A stretch of DNA of 64,000 bases from Ischnura elegans (taxonomy: Eukaryota; Arthropoda; Insecta; Odonata; Coenagrionidae): assembly GCF_921293095.1 (NCBI RefSeq), contig NC_060251.1, positions 56,003,585-56,067,584 of the forward strand. The letters are read 5' to 3'. A program made the translations under genes and the position numbers. Within the stretch, counting starts at the first letter, position 1. Each line of letters begins with the position of its first letter. The notes beneath the pieces were generated by a model. The model was not told the DNA's origin. It worked only from the letters and a program-made list of their open reading frames with translations, and ran no database searches. Positions 54,761-64,000 of the stretch are shown here, piece after piece.

Positions 54761-55389
54761 TAAAAATGCCGTCCTCGAAAAAGTACTACTCCCTAATGTA
54801 TTCTCCTAGCTAACTACCTAATGAATTCGAGTTTGCGGAGAGCGAGAGTGTTCCTTGACCTTTTTTTATCTAATTCTCAGCTCTCCCTCAACTGTATCCA
54901 TGTTATCCCGCGCCAACTATCCCATACCTCGCGGACATCCCCCACTCAAATCCACTAACCCCCGCCCGCCCACTTGTAGCCCGACGGTAAACACACGTGC
55001 ACGGCGAATGGATTGCTTGAGTGGCGCGCCGACCTCGCGATGCGAGAGCGTGGACGCTTCGTGGACGCGTTGCAGGAGGAAGACGGAGGAGGAGAAGGCG
55101 GAGGAGGGGGTAGGTTGAGTTAGGGGGCGTTGTTTAGATATCAGAGGAAATAATTATAAGAGCGCTCATCGGCTTTTGCGCATGGGACAAAGATTAAAGT
55201 GGAAAGATTCGAATTCAGGTGATCGATCTGATGGGTATGGTTGCCTAACACGATAGCGCTTGCACTCATGTTGTTTGTTTCGACTGGAAACTTTGTGCAT
55301 AGATCATCAATTTACATAATATTTGAATAAAAATATCGTTTTTCATCTATGAAGTGTAGAAAAACTTGTGCTCAAATTAATGGTTTTAA
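54761..55389. other. CpG-rich patch and tRNA-like relic
   Basis: 54900-55130 is CpG-rich with a basic 87-codon ORF lacking features. The minus strand of 55195-55275 reads as a decayed tRNA-like SINE head (GCTATCGTGTTAGGCAACC, then GAATTCGAATC). Confidence 0.3.
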
Positions 55390-55479
55390 ATGCATGAAGC
55401 TAAATTTTTGGGAAACGCATACCATTTGAGACAAAAGTGTCAGAAAGAAAATCCGACCAAGGAAACAATTAACATAAAA

Positions 55480-56150
55480 TTGAATGCTTAAAAAGAAGGA
55501 ACAATATCAGATTAAAAATGAAAAATACTTATTAGTAATTAATTTTCTTTATTTATTGTCTAAAATAATGCGATTGTTGTGGCTTTTAATGTTGGGTTCG
55601 GCTTTTGGTTACCATAGACCAATAATGCACGCTCTAATTAATATGTACCTACTCTAAGGTGGAGATAACGAAGAAGGACCTCAGATCATTCAAATAGTAG
55701 TTGTATTGCTAGGGAAAAAATTGGTCCCAACATCACTCAACATCATCAACATCATCAAAAAAATTTCACAAGGAATCATGGATACGTTGCCATGCGCCAT
55801 TAGCATCACACAACTCACGAGTCACGCGGCAGATTCGCAATTCGAAACATTTGAAACAGCGAAAATATAGGTCCTGAATGGGCTCTCCAGGTAGAAATTT
55901 AAACACTGTGATTTCAGTGGTTCGGCGCTCAGGGTAACAACTGATAAGGGATGTGGAGGGGTTGCATTCAAATTTGGAATTCAATATCTATATTAAAATC
56001 ACTACAGATATCGATGAGAAAAGATAAAGATATAACTTCCTGTTTTACTTATGAGAATTTTATAGTATTCTTATTGATACTCTATTTAAGTTGAAAATCT
56101 AATCAAATGGAAGTTTTTATGAGGGTAAAACATTGAAATGCATGGGTTGA
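55480..56150 (-). repeat. Family N, inverted copy
   Basis: The minus strand parallels 52000-52650. A GATGATGTT microsatellite-like expansion lies just after the ORF stop (near 55740-55765). Confidence 0.8.
55766..55984 (-). CDS. Small ORF of family N, second copy (72 codons)
   Basis: Starts NSKFECNPSTSLISC, continues RRTTEITVFKFLPGEPIQ and DLYFRCFKCFELRICRVT, and ends at the equivalent TGA. It carries a duplicated FKCFE-type triplet and lacks two codons relative to the copy at 52116, both in multiples of three. Product unknown. Confidence 0.35.
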   Translation of the reverse strand: MNSKFECNPSTSLISCYPERRTTEITVFKFLPGEPIQDLYFRCFKCFELRICRVTRELCDANGAWQRIHDSL

Positions 56151-56249
56151 AGCGGAATGAAGTAAAAGAGATTTACTACGCAGCGTAGACTTGTGCGCGC
56201 GCTAGAAGAATCTACATTTTATAGAGGCAAAATAGGGAGTATAAATATT

Positions 56250-56460
56250 CAAGATAATGACAATGTAGTTGGCCTCAGTATGAAACAAGAATACCTGATT
56301 AAAAAAATCGTAGAAGGACAGGTGGAAGGGAAGAAGGGCAAGGGATGGTCCTGCATGAGTTACATAGGACAGGTTATAAAGGATGTAAAAAAGAGGAGGA
56401 ATACGCAGCTACGAAAAGCCTAACGGAGAGGAGAGAGGAATGGCGAGCAGCGTCAAACCA
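56250..56460 (+). pseudogene. LINE C-terminal fragment (GRPRM subfamily, decayed)
   Basis: Encodes IVEGQVEGKKGKG, CMSYIGQVIKDVKKRRN and, in nucleotides, AGGAATGGCGAGCAGCGTCAA. It is related to 18660-18830. Confidence 0.6.
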
Positions 56461-56529
56461 TCATTGGGTTGTTGACGAATGATTATAATGAAACAGAATG
56501 TCATAGAGAATAATTAATGCGTGCACGTC

Positions 56530-56712
56530 ATATGAGACCCCAAGGGGGGTTCTTTGAAGGATACAACACACCGGAGCCGGGACCCAGTTCTACAACTGAT
56601 ACGCCCGCGCTCCCGGGGAGGGGAGTGGAATGGGAATGGAAAAGGATTGAGACGCTGCCGCGATTGGAGACCAACGACGCCTCTAGGGTAGGGATAGGAG
56701 TGGTAGGGTAGG
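56530..56712 (+). repeat. Family G repeat copy
   Basis: GAGACCCCAAGGGGGG, ACACCGGAGCCGGGACC, GATACGCCCGCGCTCCCGG and GACGACGCCTCT-like words follow the order seen at 8630-8790. It runs straight into the TAA microsatellite that hosts the R4-like elements. Confidence 0.6.
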
Positions 56713-56735
56713 ATAATAATAATAATAATAATAAT

Positions 56736-57180
56736 TTATTATGACCGTTCAATTATTACCGATAAAACAGTCCATAGCAATAGACCTGATCTAGTAGTAC
56801 AAGATAAAACTCACAATGAAACGTACTTGATAGACATTACCGTACCTAATTCGCATAATATCACTATGGCCTACACCAGCAAAATGGAAAAGTATGAAGA
56901 ACTTAAAAATGAAATCAAGAGATTGTGGAAATCAGATAAAGTACACATAATACCCATCATTATCTCCGCCACAGGAGTAGTGCCTCATTCACTCCATCAA
57001 GGTCTTCAAACTATTGGACTGCCGAAAAACTTGTTTATTACCATACAAAAAGCAGCAATTTTAAATACTTGCCGGATTGTCAGAAAATTTTTCAAAACAG
57101 AGTAAAGAGACGAGAGTACTTGGTGATACCCGTACCTCGCTTACAACCAGCAAAAATGCTGTGAAAACATAAAAAAATAT
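56736..57180 (+). pseudogene. R4/Dong-like element 1: restriction-like endonuclease end
   Basis: Reads DRSIITDKTVHSNRPDLVV, then ETYLIDITVPNSHNI and HIIPIIISATGVVPHSL, and ends RKFFKTE and stop (57102-57104). This is the PD-(D/E)XK-type endonuclease and C-terminus of R2/R4-clade non-LTR elements. It is truncated at its 5' end directly against (TAA)n at 56714-56735 and followed by (TAA)n at 57181-57207. It shares only about half its residues with element 2. Confidence 0.85.
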
Positions 57181-57207
57181 ATAATAATAATAATAATAAT
57201 AATAATT
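57181..57207 (+). repeat. (TAA)n microsatellite between two R4/Dong-like elements
   Basis: About nine ATA/TAA units lie exactly at the 3' end of element 1 and the 5' end of element 2. Similar runs lie at 56714-56735 and 59412-59430. Confidence 0.9.
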
Positions 57208-59331
57208 AATAACCCAACAATCCTCCCTGATTTCTTCACAACAGGGATAACATACATGAAGCCCAAAACAATGAATACGGAAGATCCAACACAATATCGA
57301 CCCATAACATGTCTACCTACTATATACAAAATACTCACGTCTTGTATTACAAATAAAATATATAGCCATATTGACCAGAATAATATACTTGCAGAAGAGC
57401 AAAAAGGATGCCGAAAGTTCCATATGGGATGCAAGGAGCAATTGACAATTGATTCTGTAGTATTACAACAATCACGCAAAAATAACAGAAACCTTCATGT
57501 TGCTTATATTGACTACCGTAAGGCGTTTGACAGTGTCCCACATAATTGGCTCTTAAAAGTTCTGACTACATACAAAATCCACGGCACCATCATTAAGTTT
57601 TTAGAAGCAACTATGGCAAAGTGGAAAACAGCCCTAATGGTCAATATATCGGGTAAAGGCTTTATAACACCAACAATTGATATACAACGGGGTTTATTCC
57701 AAGGAGACTCATTGAGTCCACTTTGGTTTTGCCTGGCGTTGAACCCATTATCAAATGCCCTCAATAGCACTAAATATGGATACAAAATAAAAAATAGTAC
57801 AAACACCAGTTTTACTTTGTCTCACCTTCTCTATATGGACGATATTAAAATCTATGCCTCAAATGAAATACAGCTCAAGTACCTTTTGGATGTCACAAGT
57901 AGGTTCTCCGCGGATATAAAAATGCAATTCGGATTGGATAAATGCAGATTGCTTCACATAGAAAAAGGGAAAATCAAGCATGGTAACTTCAATGTTACAG
58001 AAGACGAGTCAATAATATCTATGGAAGCAAATGAGAACTACAAATACCTTGGATTCCTGCAAGCAAAATCAATACAACATAAACAGATCAAGAAGGAATT
58101 AACCACTGAATTCCATAAAAGACTAACATCCATCCTTAAAACAGAATTAAATGCACGAAATGTAATCAAAGCCATCAATACGTTTGCGGTACCTGTGTTG
58201 ACATATACATTTGGAGTGATTGACTGGACCAAAACCGAAATAGCAGGCATAGAAAGATCAATACGTACAACATTCACAAAATTTAATTTACATCACCCAA
58301 AGGCTGCAATAGAAAGGCTAACGCTACCCCGCTATATGGGAGGTAGAGGGTTAATAGATTTACAACAGCTCCTCAAAAACCAAATTCATGGACTAAAACA
58401 TTTCTTCTACGATAAATCAAACAGTTCAAAGCTTCACAAATCAATAGTATATGCCGACAACAAATTAACACCATTAAATCTAAAAAATGGCACGACCGAT
58501 GAAGCAACCAACACAGGAGCTGTTCTATTAAATAGAAAGGAAGTATGGGCCCAGAAGGAATTACATGGACGACACATCAATGACCTCAATCAACCATATG
58601 TTGATAAAATCTCATAAAACAAATGGTTGTCATTGGGTGAACTTTATGGAGAAACCGAAGGGTTCATGCTTGCAATACAAGACCAGGTCATCCGCACTAA
58701 AAATTATGCAAAGTACATCCTTGGTGATAAAAGCATAACAGATGACAAATGTAGAAGGTGTTTTCAAGTACCTGAAACAATCCAGCACATTATATCTGGC
58801 TGTAAGATGCTAGCTAATACGGAATATTTAAGTAGACATAATCAAGTTGCAAAAATTATCCACCAAAAACTGGCCTACCAACACAAGTTAATAGATACTA
58901 AGACCCCATATTATGTGTACCACCCTGAAACAGTGCTTGAAAACGGCGAATTTAAAATCTATTACGATCTGCCTATTCAAACAGATAAAACTATAGTTAA
59001 TAATAGACCAGATATAGTGTTGATTGACAAGAAATATAGAACTTGCTACATAGTTGATATTGCCGTGCCACTGTCGCATAACATCGAAAAGACAATTACA
59101 GGAAAAATTAACAAGTACCAAGATCTGGCAATAGAAATAAAAAGAATATGGAATATGGAACAGGTTTATATAGCTCCAATTGTCATCTCAGCTACCGGTA
59201 TCATCCCAAAACACATACAAAATAGTTTCAAAATACTCAACCTCCATCCAAATACTTACATCAAACTGCAAAAGGCTGTAATAATTTCAACCTGTCATAT
59301 CACGAGAAAATTTCTCAACGCAATTCAATAG
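57208..59331 (+). pseudogene. R4/Dong-like reverse transcriptase and endonuclease, one stop
   Basis: A single frame runs the whole length, broken only by TAA at 58615-58617. The open part before the first Met (57256) continues the protein (PDFFTTGITY), so this copy has no natural start. From that Met: YRPITCLPTIYKILTSC (14-30), motif A YIDYRKAFDSV (84-94), motif B GLFQGDSLSPLWF (about 146-158) and catalytic YMDD (193-196). After the stop come a C-X2-C-X8-H-X4-C knuckle (CRRC...H...C) and the endonuclease core RPDIVLIDKK with CYIVDIAVP. One lesion in over 700 codons indicates a young insertion. Confidence 0.92.
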
Positions 59332-59411
59332 TGAAGAGTTACCTTGGTGAAAACCCGTGCTCTTAACACTAAAGCTACTCAGTGAAAACTGAAGAAAATT
59401 TAAGAAAAAAC
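57208..59411 (+). mobile_element. R4/Dong-like element 2 in a TAA microsatellite
   Basis: 5'-truncated non-LTR element starting within the RT N-terminal region immediately after (TAA)n and ending in (TAA)n. Dong of Bombyx, an R4-clade element, is known to insert in TAA repeats. The same flanking pattern for two distinct families here supports that target preference. The 3' UTR is about 80 nt and shares GAGAGTACTTGGTGA / GAGTTACCTTGGTGAA-type sequence with element 1. Confidence 0.88.
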
Positions 59412-59430
59412 ATAATAATAATAATAATAT

Positions 59431-60150
59431 TTATTGTTCTTGGACAAAATTGTCCATTAAGAACATAAAAGACATTACAAAATAAACTTGTACAAAATAT
59501 ATGAGATATTTCGGAATGGAATTTAGCACAACTAACACATCAAGGCATAGAAATGAAATCTTGAAGTTAACTTAAACAATCATAGCAAAAAATACCTAAG
59601 AATGCACATATACCCATCGCAACATTTAGGGTAGAACATGAAAAAATAAATAAATAACTAAATAAATAGAACATGAATAATGATAAATAATTTACTCCAG
59701 TAAATATGGCATTCGATTTCAAACAGACCTGAGGTAAATATTATAAAACATTAATTATGAATAGTTTAAATCTCAATGACGAACAAATAATTGCATATTT
59801 AACAAGTTAGAAAACCAGTAAACACATTCCAATAGCATGAACATGAATTAAAAAAAATACTAATAGCATTGAAACTGAGATATATTATGTATTAAACATT
59901 ATGTAAGAGTTTGCAGGTGTTTTTTTTTAGCACCATCGCTTATTGCTATCAAATTCACATCAATACAAACTAAAACGATTTATAAATGGTAACCACAGGA
60001 GTAGGCAGACACATAACAATGAAAGACAATACAAAAGCACAAAACGAGATCATACATTTTCGAGGGTTTTGATGAATTGGAGAAATCTTTGCTTGAAAGA
60101 AGACCGAGACATAGAGTCTTTTACATTTTTTTTTTGGATAGGGAAAAACC
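59431..60150 (-). mobile_element. Possible retroelement 3' region abutting the TAA tract
   Basis: Next to the TAA run, GTTCTTGGACAA and TTGTCC-A-TTAAGAAC form a hairpin, like the terminal hairpins of non-LTR 3' ends read on the minus strand. No coding similarity recognised. Confidence 0.3.
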
Positions 60151-60181
60151 CTCGCCCACTGCTAGCGTAATCATACTTTTA

Positions 60182-60252
60182 TGTGCCAACGATTTTGAAT
60201 AACTATCAACAAGTAAAATCCAAAGTTCAAATCGTTGGAATCATACGGCACA
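60182..60252. repeat. Hairpin H2 at the left of a family G copy
   Basis: Outer TGTGCC (60182-60187) and GGCACA (60247-60252). Inner CCAACGATTT (60186-60195) and AAATCGTTGG (60229-60238) are identical to the inner arms of H1, but the loop is unrelated. Confidence 0.8.
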
Positions 60253-60255
60253 CAG

Positions 60256-60500
60256 TGTGAACGAAACCCTTGGGGCGGGCTCGCGGGTTAAACTCCTGGG
60301 GCAGGGTCTATAAACGCGAGATTTTTACCTCTGCATCCAGAAGGGGGAGGACAGGAAGGAGAAGGGAAGGAGGCGCCGCCGCGATGGGAGCCCGACGACG
60401 CCTCCTGGGAGGGGATAGGGAAGGAAGGGAAGGGACGAGGAGTCCCGCACCGTCACAAGGCGGGCGGGCCCTACTACTAGCGAAACCAAGCTTACGCAAT
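60256..60500 (+). repeat. Family G repeat copy between two hairpins
   Basis: GCGCCGCCGCGATGGGAGCC, CGACGACGCCTCCTGG and GGGAAGGAAGGGAAGGGACG follow the order of the 8.6-kb copy. Flanked by hairpins H2 and H3. Confidence 0.65.
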
Positions 60501-60507
60501 TAATATG

Positions 60508-60565
60508 CTACCAATCCTAGTAGATTTTCCTATGAGGAAGAAAAATCTATCGATCGAATCGGTAG
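60508..60565. repeat. Hairpin H3 at the right of a family G copy
   Basis: Arms CTACCAATCC (60508-60517) and GAATCGGTAG (60556-60565) pair at 8 of 10 positions. The preceding TTAATATGC and the loop words GATTTTCCTAT and GAAAAATCTATCGATC are shared with H1, yet the arm sequence differs in both strands. Confidence 0.75.
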
Positions 60566-60689
60566 ATTATCATAGGGCACTCACTGAAGAGGTAAGCAAA
60601 ATGGATTAGACGCATAATGTCCGTTATCATGTCCTCTGTATATCTAGAGGAATGATTATAACAGCATTGCTGACTGCAGAGATCTCCAA

Positions 60690-61190
60690 AACTCTCGTCT
60701 CAATTCAAGCTATTGTAATTGCACCCTATCTAACATCACACATCTCCAATTTGGCCGGTTTGAGACAGGTATCTTAAACAAAGTGTCATAACATTAAAAA
60801 ATAAAATACAAGCAAATAACAACTCATTGTTTGCAAAAGAATGCTTCTTTTTCAATTTTATGAACTTTTGGTTTTTAATTGAAATTTTACCTGTCACGCA
60901 AAAAATTCACCGCACAAGCTTTGACCCATACGTCTGCTAATTGAATGTTATACTTCCCTACTGGTTAATTCTTTGTTTGTTTTTATATTGTTATTGTATT
61001 GTGTCTAATTCGTCTATGTCATTGTTAAAAGTTTCACTGTAAATTGGCGTCACGGCTGTATGTGAAATTTACTTAAATAAATAAATAAAAATAATTTCAG
61101 TGTGCAAGTAAAAGAAATTAATCGTTTTTTTGCTCTCATAAAAAGTTGTTATTTTTTGAGATAGGTGTTGCTAGAACTTAGCCATCGATA
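60690..61190 (-). mobile_element. Family Z element, copy without the hAT-type MITE
   Basis: The minus strand matches 14980-15138 and then 15604-15720 without the 465-bp insertion (TTGTTATTTGCTTGTATTTTA across the junction). It has its own insert at about 60900-61110 ending in an AAATAAATAAATAAAAAT tail, probably a retroelement 3' end. Confidence 0.75.
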
Positions 61191-62440
61191 CGCTCCTCTT
61201 CTTTTGGCAGATTTTCGAAGGTAAACAGGTTTCCTTTTGTTAGCGACCATCGTAAGACATTCACGAGATAATCTCAGACCCTTTATAGCTAAATCTAAAT
61301 AAGTGAAAACCAATCACATTTTTCGTTTGGACGCAGTTTACTTGAGTACCCGTACCCCTCAGGGCATTGCAGTGAGTATGCTGTAGTGCGCCAAGGATAG
61401 CGAAAACACGCCTAAACTGAAGGAATAAGTGATGCCTAAGGTCGAAGTACGTGTACATAATCAGAGTTCAGAGGAAAAGCAAAGAAAGCGATGGCCTCTG
61501 CCCCAGCGATCATGTCCGAAAAAATAGGAAATCACGTCATATACCCTGAGCCCAAGCACATTAGTTGATTATAGCCTTTATTGCTCGAATTTTTTAAACT
61601 TTTAGTGATGAATGACTCAGTTAGGGTGGAATTTATTTCCAATAAATGTCGCCTTCTAACAGGGTGGTTTGGATTATATTTACGACTTTAGCTGAAAATT
61701 TCCCGGTGAATCACGCATAAAAATAATTAATACACGAGTAGTTATTTATTGAATTCCTCCAATTTTAACAAAACGAGATGTACCTGAAACCAATATGAAT
61801 ATATATATTTAAAAAATCATGATTTCTGCATCGTATGGCATTGCTCTATATAAGCATATTTGTTTTCTCGGCTTGCTCATCACCTTTGCTTCCAACCATG
61901 ATATTGACTACGTGTAACTTTGCAAGTATAAAGAAAAACATCAATACCATTGCTATTTTCCATCTAAATCTAAGCTTTTGAATTTTACCACGACTTTATG
62001 ATTACGATAGTGACTCACGAAAATATGAAAGCATAAATTTTTCATGACTCGCGACCATTTCATTTCCTCCCTCTTCATGAATATCCTCTCAGCTTTAAGT
62101 AGTTTCTTTGATCTTCTACGCTCACAAAAAAACCACCCTTTCATATCCATTTGTACGGGTTGGGAGGTAAACCTTGCGGAACTGTTTGCAAGCCCAGTCG
62201 GACGTCGAACCCACGCCTCATGTCAACCTCGGAAATGGTTGTGCAATATAAATAAAAACCCAGAGAGGCGAAGCCACCCTCATTGCACAGCCGTGCCGTG
62301 CACTATGTTTACTATACTGTCCGTCCTGATAAAAAAAAGCAGGTATAGAAGGGGAAAAATGTACGGAGAGGATAAAAAAAACATGGTTCGTTACGACGAT
62401 CCACAGAGTCAATGCAAGCGGGGTTTAATAAATAAAAGAG
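61191..62440. other. Non-coding, nothing recognised
   Basis: AT-rich with short ORFs lacking features. Confidence 0.35.
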
Positions 62441-63300
62441 ATTGGGGGAGAAGCCCGGGAGGGATTTTCTCGCGAGAGAGCCTTCTGAATTAGATTGGGT
62501 ATCATTGCGGCTTTTTATCGATTTCGCTGTGCAAACACCACCCGTGTCATGGAAGGGGCTCGTGTTGGATTGGTCGCCAACGCTGGCAACCACTCCTCAC
62601 TCTCCCTTCGCTGTCAATCAAAAAGTGCTGGTCGCGCTCGGGGAAAAAAATCCCCATCCATCCACCAAGCAGGTCGAGTTCAGAACGTTGCGAATGAAAA
62701 CAACGATGTCTGTCGGTTTGTTCCACGATCGCAGGTGCAGATTAGCGGGCAATAAGGGGAAGCTTCACGTGCAAAACACGTGAAATGACAACCTCACGCC
62801 ACCTAAAGAGGGACACCGGCGTGAAGAGAGTTCGATCACACCCATATCGTCACAGAAATCGCCAAGATAGAGGATGTATGGTTAGTAAAACTCATCCATT
62901 CACATCGAGTACTAACTCTAGAACGAGGATACACGCATATAACCTGCAGCGGTGGCTGGCTACACCAGAGCCTAGTAATATACCCCCGGGGTTGAAGGCA
63001 TCCAAGCCTTCTTCGTCGCCTGAACGCTCAGTCGCTTACCAAGGCCTTAGAAACTAGGGTGATGCCCTGAATATATCCAATCCGAGGGTAAACATTGTCG
63101 GGAGTGGTGGCCGACCTTCCCGGGGGCAACAAGGCAGCCGTCAGCCGCCGAGCCCTGAGAGATATGCCGGAAACGGTACGTCGAAAGCCGGGGAGTCGAA
63201 CGACAGCGGACAGAGAACGCCTTAAAGCATATGCAACACCACCTAGCACTGGAGTGATGATGGCAACAATGAGCCCAGGATGCACTCCGTTCAATTAAAT
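62441..63300. other. GC-balanced unassigned block
   Basis: Several frames remain open for 65-113 codons on both strands (for example 62442-62783 and 63095-63298). None shows a domain, and no repeat partner exists in the window. It may be an unrecognised exon or an LTR-type element body. Confidence 0.3.
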
Positions 63301-63482
63301 TACAGAACTTTCCGCTTCAGTCATCCGAAAGCTGTTACTCCATATCGCGCAAGTGACTTCCCAGCTTTTCTGTTCAATTATAGCGATTATGGTTAGCATT
63401 TGCCATCATAGTGTTCGTCATTCATTTTTTGAATCCTGGATTACTTTTTACGGTCTTCCAACTGTTACATCGGTTGCAAATA

Positions 63483-63863
63483 CAGTGAAACCTCTATTCA
63501 CGGGCAACTCTGGCTGGCAAGGAAAGTATTCAATTCCACAGCAGAAGGATATGCATTGGTATAAGGATAGAACCTCTAGTACACTGTATATAGTAGTATC
63601 TATACGTACTCTTCCACTTATTGGCACGGATAATTTATAGGCACAGTTTTACTTTTTTACGGACACCATCGCCGTGGGGTTACTGATTGATCTTTAAAAA
63701 ATTGAGAATTTAATTAAATAAAAGGATTTCAATAAGCTGAATTCAATCCCTACACTATAATTCTTGCGGGACAAGCGTAAAAATGAGGTTTTATTTTGCT
63801 CACCTACGACTTACGGACACATTTTTGAGTACCATTAGTGTCCGTAAATGAGATGTTTCACTG
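63483..63863. mobile_element. TA-flanked Tc1/pogo-type MITE (381 bp)
   Basis: Left end CAGTGAAACCTCTATTCACG; right end inverted CAGTGAAACATCTCATTTACG. TA flanks both ends (63481-63482, 63864-63865). The CAGTGAAACCTC-type terminus and TA duplication fit pogo/Tigger-like mobilisation. GTGTCCGTAA and its inverse recur internally. Confidence 0.8.
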
Positions 63864-64000
63864 TACCTTTCATGAACCTCCGTTTTATTATAAGCATTAT
63901 TTTAATTTTTATTTTATTTAAAAAAAGAGAACCACATGCAGCATATACTTGCCATTTTATAACAAGTAGAAAACAATGATTACATTTACAAAAACAAAAA
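63864..64000. other. AT-rich window end, nothing recognised
   Basis: No feature supported. Confidence 0.4.

Noticed and set aside
63028-63298. Overlapping 67- and 88-codon ORFs as a gene
   Set aside because: Both strands are open only because of base composition. No domain, start context or repeat support.

Overview
This window looks like nuclear DNA from an arthropod, most likely an insect with a large, repeat-rich genome. There is one convincing host gene in 64 kb. It encodes a neurogenin/Tap-type bHLH protein and sits in a sea of degraded non-LTR retrotransposons, a Penelope-like fragment, tRNA-derived SINEs and many short DNA transposons. Nothing bacterial, no CRISPR array and no operon were seen. 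The arthropod assignment rests on the bHLH sequence, the arthropod-style initiator and DPE at its proposed promoter, and the TE mix. I cannot name the species.

The gene (minus strand): the coding exon is 7598-8500. A strong 3' splice site abuts the start codon. A proposed non-coding first exon lies at 13962-14348. It has a consensus donor (GTGAGT), an upstream TATA-like/Inr/DPE core promoter and no ATG over 387 nt. The proposed gene thus spans about 14.35 kb down to a poly(A) signal near 6.18 kb, with a 5.46-kb first intron (8505-13961) that carries a few small repeats.

0-6 kb holds a near-identical 130-140-bp direct duplication, a Penelope-like GIY-YIG fragment followed by a hammerhead-like motif, an inverted-repeat element, a LINE 3' end and TTAA-flanked and GGATCC-type miniature elements. 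14-21 kb holds a nested transposon pair (a hAT-type MITE with an exact 8-bp target duplication inside another element whose uninterrupted relative lies at 60.7-61.2 kb), RT relics, a palindrome, a SINE and the first of three full copies of a ~640-bp family. 22-28.6 kb is dominated by two degenerate tandem arrays. 29.6-35.4 kb carries LINE ends, two hAT-type MITEs with 8-bp duplications and a SINE. 36-43 kb holds a LINE fragment, diverged segmental duplications, a piggyBac-type MITE, a retro-insertion with a perfect 13-bp duplication and a CpG-rich block. 43.3-47.9 kb is bounded by matching inverted termini and hosts a nearly complete CR1/L2-like LINE. 52-56.2 kb contains an inverted pair of a ~650-bp family whose small ORF keeps frame. 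56.7-59.4 kb holds two different R4/Dong-like elements stacked in TAA microsatellites. 60-64 kb has hairpin-bearing repeats, unassigned GC-rich sequence and a TA-flanked MITE.

Apart from the bHLH gene, the parts do not form a pathway. They are independent, partly nested insertions. All family calls come from reading the sequence; no database search was run.
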